Shown: positions 47,245 through 56,187 of the stretch, piece by piece
How positions within the stretch are numbered: position 1 is the stretch's first letter
Layout: the number at the start of each line of letters is the position of its first letter
Assembly (NCBI GenBank): GCA_902776985.1
Contig: CACYSD010000007.1
Span: 1 to 64,000, forward strand
DNA from: UBA3839 sp902776985
Lineage (GTDB): Bacteria > Bacteroidota > Bacteroidia > Bacteroidales > Bacteroidaceae
Reading direction: 5' to 3'
Length of the DNA stretch: 64,000 nucleotides
Notes under the pieces: generated by a model
Databases searched by the model: none
The model's input: the letters and a program-made list of their open reading frames with translations, nothing else
What the model was told of the DNA's origin: nothing
Made by a program: the position numbers and the translations under genes

Positions 47245-50200
47245 ATGAAACGCAGTACAATGCTGGTACTTGCACTGGTTTGTGGAATGATGTCCGCAAT
47301 CAATGTGCAGGCTGACGAATGGATTGATTTAACAGAGCAATTCGTAAAGAATCCGAATTATGACGGCAACGATTATAGCTACTGGATTGGTACAGAGCTG
47401 AATGGCTATAATCCTAAAGACAATGCCGAGCATTACGAGAGAACCTACGATACATATCAGGTCATTACAGGCTTGACTCCTGGAAAATACAGGGTAGGTC
47501 TGAAGGCGTTCTATCGCTATGGCAGTGCTTCTAAAGACTATGATGCCTATAATGACGGCAGCTATAGTGCGAATCCGGTTTCTATGCTCTATGCAACATC
47601 GTCGGAAGGTGACTTTACTTCACCTATAGCTCAGCTAGCCAGTGGAGCAAGGGATGAGTCGCTTGGCGGAGGCACCGCTGATGTCGGTGGCTCCTGGTGG
47701 TCAGGCAACCCTACGTATAAGGTTCCAAACAATATGGAAGCTGCATACTATTGGTTTGAAGCAGGCTATTACCAGAACTATGTGGAATGTACGGTTGGCG
47801 ACAACGGTGAATTGCAGATTGGTATTCGCAAGTTTGACTGGATTGGTGAAGACTGGACTTGTATCGACACATGGACACTGGAGTACTGGGGCACTCCGGT
47901 CAAGGCTCAGCAAGTGAAGTTTGACAAGACAACCCTGAATCTGGCAATCGGTGATAAAGTGCAAATCACCGCAACCGTAATTCCTGTCAGCACAACAATC
48001 AAGAAACTGGCATGGACTTCATCGAATGAAAAAGTCGCGATTGTTGACCAGAACGGACTTATTGAGACCATAGATGGCGGTACTGCCATTATCACAGCCA
48101 AGACTACAGACGGAAGCAACCGCAGTGCTATTTGCCGAGTAGTGGTAGAAAGCACTGGCGCTACTGGAGACGATATCTGCATCAACGAAATCATGGTTGC
48201 CAATGTGGACATGTTTATCGATCCTTCGTTCAACTACGGCGGTTTCGTAGAACTGTACAACAATACAGACAAGTCAGTTACCATCTCTAAGTACTATATC
48301 AGTGACGATCCCGACAATCTGAAGAAATTCCGTTTCCCAGCCCGATACGGTGCTGTGGCAGGACACAGTTACTTGACAATATGGTTCGACAACCATTCCC
48401 GCTATGCACCAAACCAGGTGGATTTCTCTCTCGACACAGACGGTGGCACTATCTATCTGTCTGACTCTGAAGGCAACCTGATTCTGCAGCAGAATTATCC
48501 AGAAGCAGTAGCTCGCTGCTCATACAGCCGACTGACCGACAATGGCAATGAATGGGGTATGACATCCAAACCAACTCCAGGAGCACCGAACAACGGAACA
48601 GTTGCTGAGATAGGACGTCTGGACGCTCCCGTAGTGGACAAGCCAGGACAGATTTTCTCTGGAATGATCTTGGTTACAGTGAACATCCCACAAGGTGCTA
48701 CACTGCGCTACACAGACGACGGATCTACTCCTACACTCGAAAACGGAACCGTTTCACGTACAGGAATCTTCCGTATAGACGAAACCCGCACTTACCGTTT
48801 CCGCCTGTTCAAGGACGGAATGATGCCAAGCGAGGTTGTTACCTATACATATATTCTTGACAATGGCTACACACTGCCTATCATCTCTGTTGCAGGTAAC
48901 TATGAAGACCTTTACGGCGATGACTACGGTATCTTTGTCCGAGGTAACGGTAACGGACTTGTAGGCAACGGACAGTCTTCACCATGCAACTGGAATACAG
49001 ACTGGGAACATCCGGTGAACTTTGAATACCTGTTGGATGGAAGCACAGTGTTCTCTCAGGAAGCCAGCATCAAGAGTGCAGGCGGATGGAGCCGTGCATG
49101 GAATCCTCATTCATTCAAGATAAAGGCAGGAAAAGTGTATGAAGGCAGAAAGTATCTCGACTATCCGTTCTTTGTAGATAAGCCATATCTTCGCCACAAG
49201 GTGCTTCAGATACGTAATGGCGGTAACGACAATGATGCCCGAATCATCGACCCGTCAGTTCAGGAAATCATCCGCCGTTCGGGAGTCAATGTTGACAACC
49301 AGTGCTATCAGCCTACACAGCATTTCATCAATGGTTCATATATCGGTGTGATTAACATGCGTGAGCCAAACAACAAGCACTTTGCTGTGGCAAACTGGAA
49401 CTACGACACCGATGAAGTTGACCAGTTTGAGATGAGTCCAGACTCAGGCTATGTGCAGAAAGCAGGCGATGCAGAGGCGTTCAACCGTTTGTACACCCTC
49501 TCTTATCATGCAAGTGAAGAGGCTTCTTATGACGAAATCCGCAATTTGCTCGATATAGATGAGTTTATCAACTATTGCGCAATACAGTTGTATCTCGGTG
49601 GTACAGACTTCCCACAGAACAATGTGAAGGCTTACCGTCCAAGAGTAGAGAATGGCAAATTCCGCTTTGTCCTGTTTGACCTTGACTTCGCTTTCAATAC
49701 CAGCGATCCCTTCTCCAATTTCTTCAACAAGCAATACCACACATTCGATAATCTCTACGACACCACCGATGCCTTGGCAGCAGGCAAGACTATTCAGAAC
49801 AACCGTGTGGTTGAGGAAATCAAAGTCGTTACCATCTTCAAGAACTTGCTGAATAACGACAGCTTCCGCAAGCAGTTCATCGATTCTTACTGCTTGGTAG
49901 GAGGAAGTATCTTCACTCCTGAGCGCTGCACAGAAATCGTGGACGAACTCGTTGCCCGAGTTGATAATGCAATGGCAATGGAAGGAAGACAGTGGAATCT
50001 GTACAACTCTTCTAACAAGGTGAAAAACGGATTCACTGCAGCTCGTCAGCTCTCCATGGTCAACACCATGAAGAGTAACTACGATTCATACTTCCACCTG
50101 GGTTCAGTAGAGAGACAGAAGGTGAGCCTTACTTCCAATATCGACGAAGCACGACTCTTCGTAAATGATATACCAGTGCCAACCAATAAGTTCAACGGAT

Positions 50201-51693
50201 ACCTGTTTGCACCTGTCACACTTCGTGCATCTGCACCTGCAGGTTATCAGTTCCTGGGATGGCAAAGCGATGCAGGCTCAGTAGGCGAGACTAAGACATT
50301 CTTCTCTTGGGGAAGTCAGTGGTCATACTACGACCAAGGTTCGCTCGACAATCAGGGCTGGCCTTCAGTAAGTGTGGCAAACTGGAATAAAGGCTATGCT
50401 CCTATGGGCTATTATACCAGCGACTCAAACAACTCCCGTGGCTACAAAACCTATCTCGAATGGGGAACAGATGCCAACAACAAGCGTCCAACATACTATT
50501 TCTATCGTACCCAATACCTCAATGTGGAACCAGACGGAAGCTATGTCTTCACTCTGAACTTCCGCTGCGACGATGGATTTATCATCTATGTCAACGGACA
50601 AGAGGCAGGTCGCTACAACATGCCTTCAGGAACAGTAAGTTACAATACCTACTCTACACAGTATGCACCTGGCAATCCTGACAGCGGCTCAATCCTCCTC
50701 TCTCCTGATTTGTTCAAGAAAGGATACAACTCCTTCTCTGTTGAGGTACACAACTGCGATAACCACTCTACCGACATCTACTGGGATGCAGAAGTGGTTT
50801 ACCAGGTAGTATCAACCGGACAGAACATCATTTCTGCGGAAGAAGAGTTTGAGATGCCTGCTACCGGCACACTCAACCTTACTGCGATGTACGTCAAGGC
50901 AGACCCTGAAGAAGTGGTTGGAAACGATGTACATGATGTAAGAATCAACGAAATCAGTGCTTCCAACAGCATTTATGTCAATGAGTACTTCAAGCGCAAT
51001 GACTGGATAGAGCTTTACAATACAACCAATCACGACATCGACGTGGCTGGCTACTACCTCACAGATAACCTGGAAAAACCGACTAAGTTCCAGATTGAAG
51101 CAGCTTCTTCTGTAGATCAAACCTACAGCACTGTGATACCTGCTCACGGATTCCTCGTAATCTGGGCCGACAAACTCGATTCACAGTCACAGCTCCATAC
51201 CACATTCAAACTCGATGCGGAAGGCGGAAGCGTGATGCTCATGGCTCCAGACCAGTCATGGAGAGACACTCTTAACTATGTCGCTCACAACGGAGACCAG
51301 ACTGTAGGTGTATATCCAGACGGAGGAAGCAAGATGTACGTCATGACAACTCCTACCATCGGAGAAAGCAACAGAATGAATAGCTATACAGTGGAATTCG
51401 AAGAACCTGTTATTCCGGATGACGATCCAAATGCTATTGCAGAAACCGAGATTAACCTCAATGGCGGCATGAGCCTGGCTTTTACAGGTGATGCACTCGT
51501 CATTCGTAGCGACGATCCTACACTCTGCTCAGTAGAAGTATTCTCTGCTTCCGGACAGAAGGTGATGTCAACGAAGACTGATGTTGCAGACCAGTCCAGC
51601 GTAGGAGTCGCAATGCTCCCAGCCGGCATCTATGTAGCTCGTGTGAAGAATGCCGAAGACGATATCTGCAGGATTAAATTCGTGATAAGATAA
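47245..51693 (+). CDS. Very large secreted CotH-kinase-fold protein with two lamin-tail domains
   Basis: The 1482-residue protein has a signal peptide (~residue 24, VQADEW). In order: an N-terminal carbohydrate-binding-like module (~25-215), a BIG_2 Ig domain (~218-300; 'VKFDKTTLNLAIGDKVQITA'), a lamin-tail domain (~308-440; 'ICINEIMVANVDMF', 'FVELYNNTDKSVTISKYYIS'), a chitobiase-like strand module ('LRYTDDGSTPTLENGTVSRT'), a CotH domain (~540-950; 'NGSYIGVINMREPNNKHFAV', 'KFRFVLFDLDFAFNTSDPFS'), a second lamin-tail domain (~1225-1370), and a type IX-like tail ending 'GIYVARVKNAEDD'. CotH kinases phosphorylate proteins in spore coats; the Bacteroidetes secreted versions are of unknown substrate. 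A terminator follows. Confidence 0.88.
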   Translation: MKRSTMLVLALVCGMMSAINVQADEWIDLTEQFVKNPNYDGNDYSYWIGTELNGYNPKDNAEHYERTYDTYQVITGLTPGKYRVGLKAFYRYGSASKDYDAYNDGSYSANPVSMLYATSSEGDFTSPIAQLASGARDESLGGGTADVGGSWWSGNPTYKVPNNMEAAYYWFEAGYYQNYVECTVGDNGELQIGIRKFDWIGEDWTCIDTWTLEYWGTPVKAQQVKFDKTTLNLAIGDKVQITATVIPVSTTIKKLAWTSSNEKVAIVDQNGLIETIDGGTAIITAKTTDGSNRSAICRVVVESTGATGDDICINEIMVANVDMFIDPSFNYGGFVELYNNTDKSVTISKYYISDDPDNLKKFRFPARYGAVAGHSYLTIWFDNHSRYAPNQVDFSLDTDGGTIYLSDSEGNLILQQNYPEAVARCSYSRLTDNGNEWGMTSKPTPGAPNNGTVAEIGRLDAPVVDKPGQIFSGMILVTVNIPQGATLRYTDDGSTPTLENGTVSRTGIFRIDETRTYRFRLFKDGMMPSEVVTYTYILDNGYTLPIISVAGNYEDLYGDDYGIFVRGNGNGLVGNGQSSPCNWNTDWEHPVNFEYLLDGSTVFSQEASIKSAGGWSRAWNPHSFKIKAGKVYEGRKYLDYPFFVDKPYLRHKVLQIRNGGNDNDARIIDPSVQEIIRRSGVNVDNQCYQPTQHFINGSYIGVINMREPNNKHFAVANWNYDTDEVDQFEMSPDSGYVQKAGDAEAFNRLYTLSYHASEEASYDEIRNLLDIDEFINYCAIQLYLGGTDFPQNNVKAYRPRVENGKFRFVLFDLDFAFNTSDPFSNFFNKQYHTFDNLYDTTDALAAGKTIQNNRVVEEIKVVTIFKNLLNNDSFRKQFIDSYCLVGGSIFTPERCTEIVDELVARVDNAMAMEGRQWNLYNSSNKVKNGFTAARQLSMVNTMKSNYDSYFHLGSVERQKVSLTSNIDEARLFVNDIPVPTNKFNGYLFAPVTLRASAPAGYQFLGWQSDAGSVGETKTFFSWGSQWSYYDQGSLDNQGWPSVSVANWNKGYAPMGYYTSDSNNSRGYKTYLEWGTDANNKRPTYYFYRTQYLNVEPDGSYVFTLNFRCDDGFIIYVNGQEAGRYNMPSGTVSYNTYSTQYAPGNPDSGSILLSPDLFKKGYNSFSVEVHNCDNHSTDIYWDAEVVYQVVSTGQNIISAEEEFEMPATGTLNLTAMYVKADPEEVVGNDVHDVRINEISASNSIYVNEYFKRNDWIELYNTTNHDIDVAGYYLTDNLEKPTKFQIEAASSVDQTYSTVIPAHGFLVIWADKLDSQSQLHTTFKLDAEGGSVMLMAPDQSWRDTLNYVAHNGDQTVGVYPDGGSKMYVMTTPTIGESNRMNSYTVEFEEPVIPDDDPNAIAETEINLNGGMSLAFTGDALVIRSDDPTLCSVEVFSASGQKVMSTKTDVADQSSVGVAMLPAGIYVARVKNAEDDICRIKFVIR

Positions 51694-51703
51694 CAAAGCA
51701 AAA

Positions 51704-51738
51704 AACGTGTTCACAAATGCTGTGGACACGTTTTTTTT
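51704..51738 (+). terminator. Terminator after the CotH gene
   Basis: AACGTGTTCACA (51704-51715) pairs with TGTGGACACGTT (51721-51732), with the terminal T run reaching 51738. Confidence 0.88.
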
Positions 51739-51790
51739 GAAAAAAACGAAAAAAAAATGCAAAAAGATGCATGAAGTTAAATTTAAATTA

Positions 51791-51798
51791 TATCTTTG
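51791..51798 (+). promoter_or_regulatory. -7 promoter element before a structured RNA
   Basis: TATCTTTG then C. No gene of useful length follows; the short ATG frame at 51803 stops after 13 codons. Confidence 0.5.
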
Positions 51799-51799
51799 C

Positions 51800-52045
51800 A
51801 ACATGATAATGATGAAAACGACTTTCCATAGCCGGGGTTAAGGATCGATCGGGATACTCATCAAATTACATCAGAAAACCGAGGATGTTTCGCGTATTAA
51901 TGGCGGGCCACGCCCGAAAGGGTAACGAAAGTCGGTGGATTACAAAGGTACGTGGGCACTCAAATCTTATTTCACTCGGAGTTTCATCACATCTCCTCCC
52001 GGCTTCTTTATAAATGGTTGCACCTGTCTCAGGTGCAACCATTCA
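51800..52045 (+). ncRNA. Candidate structured non-coding RNA upstream of tRNA-Ser
   Basis: The segment is GC-richer than its flanks and lacks a supported coding frame. CGACTTTC (51819-51826) can pair with GAAAGTCG (51927-51934), enclosing ACATC/GATGT and CGGGC-CAC-GCCCG (51904-51916) stems. It ends in the perfect 13-bp hairpin AATGGTTGCACCT/AGGTGCAACCATT (52013-52043), itself bracketed by TTCACT/AGTGAA. A -7 element lies just upstream. It does not match tmRNA, SRP RNA or RNase P as I know them; it could be a Bacteroidales-specific RNA family. The structure is drawn by eye. Confidence 0.45.
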
Positions 52046-52078
52046 GTGAAAAGACATTACTACTTTATATCGACCAAA

Positions 52079-52165
52079 GGAAAGTTGCCGGAGTGGTCGA
52101 ACGGGCCGCACTCGAAATGCGGTGACCGGGTAACTGGTCCGGGGGTTCGAATCCCTCACTTTCCG
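52079..52165 (+). tRNA. tRNA-Ser (anticodon CGA)
   Basis: The 87-nt class II cloverleaf has acceptor GGAAAGT (52079-52085) pairing with ACTTTCC (52158-52164), anticodon CGA at 52113-52115 in CACTCGAAATG, a long variable arm (TGACCGGGTAACTGGTC) and T-loop GTTCGAATC. CCA is not encoded. It follows the candidate ncRNA without a clear promoter of its own. Confidence 0.95.
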
Positions 52166-52214
52166 CAAAGCAGGGAATCCGAAAGGGTTCCCTGCTTTGC
52201 GGAAAGTGAGGGAT
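52151..52214. repeat. 30-bp inverted duplication of the tRNA-Ser 3' end
   Basis: 52151-52180 (ATCCCTCACTTTCCGCAAAG and 10 more) is complementary to 52185-52214 at 29 of 30 positions, with a GAAA loop. The left arm includes the T-arm 3' half and acceptor 3' strand of the tRNA; weaker symmetry extends through GGGTTCG. A further similar stretch (CCCGGGTTCG, then CTCCCTCACTTTTC) follows at about 52220-52278. It may be a terminator formed from the tRNA end or a scar of site-specific integration. Confidence 0.8.
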
Positions 52215-52331
52215 AAAGAACCCGGGTTCGTAATCGCGAAGCGCTTGGGGCAACGCTCCCAAGACTCCCTCACTTTTCACTTTCCCATCCCATTTTTTTC
52301 TTTCTTTTTTTCTTTCTTTCACAATTATCAT

Positions 52332-52339
52332 TATATTTG
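52332..52339 (+). promoter_or_regulatory. -7 promoter element of the kinase gene
   Basis: TATATTTG then C. It overlaps the upstream in-frame TTG at 52337, so the ATG at 52367 is taken as start. Confidence 0.6.
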
Positions 52340-52366
52340 CATCCCAAACACCTAACTAAATTCTCT

Positions 52367-54178
52367 ATGCCAAATATCGACACCAGTCAGATGCTGCCTA
52401 AAGGCACGATGCTTCATGACAATGCCTACCGCATTGACAGCTATCTTGCATCTGGTGGCTTCGGAAACACCTATCTTGCTACCAATATCGCTTTCGACGA
52501 GAAGGTAGCAATCAAGGAGTTCTTCCTTCGTGGTCAGTCGGAACGTACCGACGATATGCTTTCTGTCAGAGTTACCAGAGGACAGGAACTGTTCTTCGAC
52601 GAGCAGAAACGTAAGTTCGTCAAGGAAGCACAACGCATCCGTCGTCTGCGCAATCCCCATATAGTCCGTGTTCATGACCTCTTCGAAGCCAACGGCACAG
52701 CCTACTATGTGATGGACTATATAGACGGTGAATCCGTTGCCGCACGAATCAAACGAACCGGCAAACCATTTAGCGAGGAGAAAACCCGCAATATACTCAC
52801 TCAGGTGCTTGACGCACTTACTGAAGTACATGAAGCAGGAATCTACCATCTCGATATCAAGCCAGACAATATCCTGCTGGACCGTAAAGGCAATGCCTAT
52901 CTTATCGATTTTGGTGCCAGCAAGGTGCAGTCACAGTCTGGTGACGGAGTTAACTGCACGTCAGCATTCTCTGCCACACCTGAATATGCACCGCTTGAAC
53001 TCACTGATGGTAATATCCAGAATATCGGAGCTTGGACAGATATATATAGTATAGGTGCAACCGCCTACCGCATGCTGACAGGCACAGTTCCTCCACGCAG
53101 CAGCGAGGTTGTAATCAGGGGGACAGAAGCATTCCGCTTTACAGCTGCTGTTTCACAAACCATGCAGAAGTTTATCTCCGCCTGCATGGCTGGAGATTAC
53201 CGCAAACGACCACAAACATCTGCAGAAACAATTGATTTGCTAAATGCTAAGCCACAAGTGGTAGTACAGCCTAAACCTCAAGTAGTTGAGCACCCAAAAC
53301 CTCAAGTGGTAGAGCGCCCCAAGCCTCAAGTAATTGAGCGTCCTAAGCCTCAAGTAGTAGAGCAACCAAAACCTCAACCTATACCTGCTCAACAACCCTT
53401 ACGTGATTCTGATGCTACCAATGTTGTTGGTTCAGAGCGTAAAAAAGCAGAACCTTCAAAGGTGTCTAATAGAAAAAGGCGCTCAAAAGGAGATAAAGTG
53501 TTTTTCTCTGTGATTTTAGGAGGTTTATCATTCGCATTAATTTTTTTAATTGCATTTAAGGGATGTGGTAAAACTGATGGAAAAGAAACCTTCACGGTTA
53601 ATGGTGTTGATTTTAATATGATTCACGTTGACGTAGCAGATGGACATGACTATTCAATAGGCGAGACAGAAGTAACACAAGAGTTGTGGCAGGCAGTTAT
53701 GGGAAGTTTGCCATCAGGTATTTCTGAATCCGAATATGATATTAAAGGTGATAAACGACCGGTTTGTTATGTTAACTGTAACGACTGTGACAAGTTCATA
53801 AGGAAGTTGAATAGTCTTACAGGTAGAACATTTCGTTTGCCAAGTGAGGATGAGTGGGAATATGCAGCTAAAGGTGGTAAATACACTCATAATTATATGT
53901 ATAGTGGTAGCAACAACATAGAAGATGTTGCATGGTACACTTCAAATACAAATACCAAGGGTAGCTGTGATGTAAAGACGAAGTCTCCAAACGAACTTGG
54001 TATTTATGATATGAGCGGTAACGTGTGGGAGTGGACAAAATCTATTGAGAACTCTGGTTACGTGAACTGTGGCTTCAGTTGGTATGCAACAATGGCCGTT
54101 GCTTTGGAGGTTTTTCCAAAAAAATGGCGCTCGCCAGATGACCGCGAATTCGACCTTGGCTTCCGCCTCGCCCTTTAG
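52367..54178 (+). CDS. Transmembrane Ser/Thr protein kinase fused to an FGE-sulfatase-fold domain
   Basis: The 603-residue protein has a Hanks-type kinase at residues ~20-285: glycine loop 'LASGGFGNTYLA', Lys50 (VAIKEF), catalytic 'HLDIKPDN' (Asp163), 'DFGASK' (Asp181; DFG), 'ATPEYAPLE'. The usual HRD Arg is replaced by Leu-Asp (HLD), as in many bacterial kinases. A Pro/Lys/Gln repeat linker ('PKPQVVEHPKPQVVERPKPQ') leads to a TM helix (~383-402). The outer C-terminal domain is FGE-like ('IGETEVTQELWQAVMG', 'GRTFRLPSEDEWEYAAKGG', 'NELGIYDMSGNVWEWTKS', 'DLGFRLAL'). This architecture suggests a sensor kinase with an extracytoplasmic FGE fold. The domain resembles the lone protein at 3108. Confidence 0.9.
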   Translation: MPNIDTSQMLPKGTMLHDNAYRIDSYLASGGFGNTYLATNIAFDEKVAIKEFFLRGQSERTDDMLSVRVTRGQELFFDEQKRKFVKEAQRIRRLRNPHIVRVHDLFEANGTAYYVMDYIDGESVAARIKRTGKPFSEEKTRNILTQVLDALTEVHEAGIYHLDIKPDNILLDRKGNAYLIDFGASKVQSQSGDGVNCTSAFSATPEYAPLELTDGNIQNIGAWTDIYSIGATAYRMLTGTVPPRSSEVVIRGTEAFRFTAAVSQTMQKFISACMAGDYRKRPQTSAETIDLLNAKPQVVVQPKPQVVEHPKPQVVERPKPQVIERPKPQVVEQPKPQPIPAQQPLRDSDATNVVGSERKKAEPSKVSNRKRRSKGDKVFFSVILGGLSFALIFLIAFKGCGKTDGKETFTVNGVDFNMIHVDVADGHDYSIGETEVTQELWQAVMGSLPSGISESEYDIKGDKRPVCYVNCNDCDKFIRKLNSLTGRTFRLPSEDEWEYAAKGGKYTHNYMYSGSNNIEDVAWYTSNTNTKGSCDVKTKSPNELGIYDMSGNVWEWTKSIENSGYVNCGFSWYATMAVALEVFPKKWRSPDDREFDLGFRLAL

Positions 54179-54205
54179 TTCTATTGACAATAATACAATG
54201 AGCAA

Positions 54206-54247
54206 AAAACGACCCTTCGAGCCTTTGAAGCATCGAAGGGTCGTTTT
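54206..54247. terminator. Bidirectional terminator between convergent genes
   Basis: AAAACGACCCTTCGA (54206-54220) and TCGAAGGGTCGTTTT (54233-54247) are perfect complements around GCCTTTGAAGCA, with A and T flanks on both sides. It serves the kinase and GH97 genes. Confidence 0.9.
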
Positions 54248-54271
54248 GTATTATATATAATATGTAAAGCC

Positions 54272-56167
54272 TTATTCAATCACCAGCAGGAAGCCACCTT
54301 GTGGGAGGCAGGTGATGGATTGAGTCAGTGAAGCCTTCACCTTACGCTGGGTAGTGATAATCTGATAGGCATCTGTGCCGTCAGTGAACTGAGTCATGAG
54401 GTGTGAGCCTTTGCGGAGGAAGTTGAGAGGGAAAATCATTGTGCGTGCTTCCTTCTCACCGTTAAGACCTGCTATATACCAGGTCTTGCCGCTGCGACGG
54501 GCAACAACGAAAGACTTGCCTGGATAACCCTGAATGAAACGAGTCTCATCCCAAACCACAGGAACAGTCTGCATGTGCTTCTTAGCTAATGGAGTCAATG
54601 TGAGGAAACCCTCTGGACGGTCTGCCCAGTGCTGAACTCCGGATTCAAATGCAACGGAGAGAGCCAGCTCGTGAACGAATGAAGACTCGTGAGGATGCTG
54701 CGAGTTGGTAAAGGCAACAGGAGTGTAGTCCATCGGACCTACCACGTTGCGAGTGTAAGGCAGCAGACAGTTGATGCGCGCACCGTTGCCGGTCATGTAA
54801 GGAGAATTATTGTACTGCTCAGCACCATACACAGCCTCCTGCGACATGAGGTGAGGGTAGGTGTGGCTCCATCCACGAGGCAGTGTGCATCCGTGGAAAT
54901 TCACCATCATCTTGAACTTGGCTGCATCGTCGAGAATATCAAGGTAGTAGTTCATCATATTCTGCTTGTCGCTTTCGAAGAAATCCACCTTCACACCAAC
55001 GATACCGATTTTCTTCAACCATGTAAATTCCTCTACGCGGTTCTCGTGAGTAAGCATACGATTGAGCGGAGTGGCTTGCACCCAAGTGTGGTCGCCTCCG
55101 GAGTTGTACCAAATCCAAGGTTTGATACCCTTTGAGAGAGCATAGGCAACAGCATCTTCCAGTTTGCCGCCGTTGGTCATGGAATCCCATTCCCAGTCAA
55201 AGAGAACGTATTCCCAACCCATCTCAACAGCAAGGTCAACGTATTGGCAGCAGATTTTGTAGTCCTTGGTGCCGTGGTTGTATGCCCAGTACACCCATGC
55301 AGCACGACCAGGCTGAATCCAGGAGAGGTCATTACCCATGGATTCCAAAAGTGCTGAGGATGGTGCATCAGACACGTCATCAACTAAAGTGGATTCAACG
55401 ATATCACCCAGAGTTCCTACGATGGCTACACGCCAGGGAGATGCCCAGCTGCTTTTCCATGTAGGATTGACAGCGCCCTTGTCACGTCCTTCCCAAGCGA
55501 AAGGATAGCTAACTCGGTATTCGTCAGCGGCAGTGCTGTTGTCGAGGTGAGTGGCGCAATACATACGTGATGCGTTAGCCTCGGTGAGCAGAATGAACGA
55601 ACCGTCTGTCTCGAAGAGTGCAGGATAGCCCCATGCTCCCTGCTTGTCAGCCTTCTCCTGATAAGGGAAATCGCCTTCGTAACTGGTAACGTACTTCTGC
55701 AACCAGCGATGGCTGTCGGAAGGAATGAAATATGTGGTTTGCTCACCGGTAAACTCAAGTTCATCACCTGCATTGTTTGTGATGTTGTAACGAAAAGCAA
55801 GACCGTCGTTGAACAGACGCACCTCAAAAGTCATTGGAGTGCCTTTGCTTCCCATGAACAATACTGATTCGCTTCCGTACTGGTGGCTGACATTCTTCTG
55901 CTTGCCGCGGATGTTGGTGTAGGAAACGGTCTGGATTCCTGTTTCGTTTGTCGCAACCAAGGCGAGGTCTTTGGCGAAGTCCTCATCGCTCATCGTAAAA
56001 CCAATTTGTGTTCGAAGCAGTTGCTTGCCGTTGGATGTCAACGTCAGGAATGTCGCTCCACCGTCTTGTGTAACGGTTGCCTCCAACTTTCCGTTAGGAC
56101 TCTTCACGCCAGCCATCATGGTAGTGGCGCAAAGGAGGAGTATTAAAAGAGATTTTAGTCTTTTCAT
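54272..56167 (-). CDS. Glycoside hydrolase family 97
   Basis: The 631-residue protein has a signal peptide (~residue 19, MMAG). The N-terminal beta-sandwich starts 'VKSPNGKLEATVTQDGGATF'. The (beta/alpha)8 catalytic domain includes 'WVYWAYNHGTKDYKICCQYV', 'EMGWEYVLFDWEWDSM', 'IGIVGVKVDFFESDKQNMMN' and 'GNGARINCLLPYTRNVVGPM'. 'VKVDFFESD' places an Asp where retaining GH97 alpha-galactosidases have their nucleophile, so alpha-galactosidase activity seems more likely than SusB-type inverting alpha-glucosidase; this is from memory. It heads the glycan side of the fucose-type cluster, 3' to its genes on the same strand. Confidence 0.88.
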   Translation of the reverse strand: MKRLKSLLILLLCATTMMAGVKSPNGKLEATVTQDGGATFLTLTSNGKQLLRTQIGFTMSDEDFAKDLALVATNETGIQTVSYTNIRGKQKNVSHQYGSESVLFMGSKGTPMTFEVRLFNDGLAFRYNITNNAGDELEFTGEQTTYFIPSDSHRWLQKYVTSYEGDFPYQEKADKQGAWGYPALFETDGSFILLTEANASRMYCATHLDNSTAADEYRVSYPFAWEGRDKGAVNPTWKSSWASPWRVAIVGTLGDIVESTLVDDVSDAPSSALLESMGNDLSWIQPGRAAWVYWAYNHGTKDYKICCQYVDLAVEMGWEYVLFDWEWDSMTNGGKLEDAVAYALSKGIKPWIWYNSGGDHTWVQATPLNRMLTHENRVEEFTWLKKIGIVGVKVDFFESDKQNMMNYYLDILDDAAKFKMMVNFHGCTLPRGWSHTYPHLMSQEAVYGAEQYNNSPYMTGNGARINCLLPYTRNVVGPMDYTPVAFTNSQHPHESSFVHELALSVAFESGVQHWADRPEGFLTLTPLAKKHMQTVPVVWDETRFIQGYPGKSFVVARRSGKTWYIAGLNGEKEARTMIFPLNFLRKGSHLMTQFTDGTDAYQIITTQRKVKASLTQSITCLPQGGFLLVIE

Positions 56168-56187
56168 TTGTGTTTGAGTTTGAGGTG

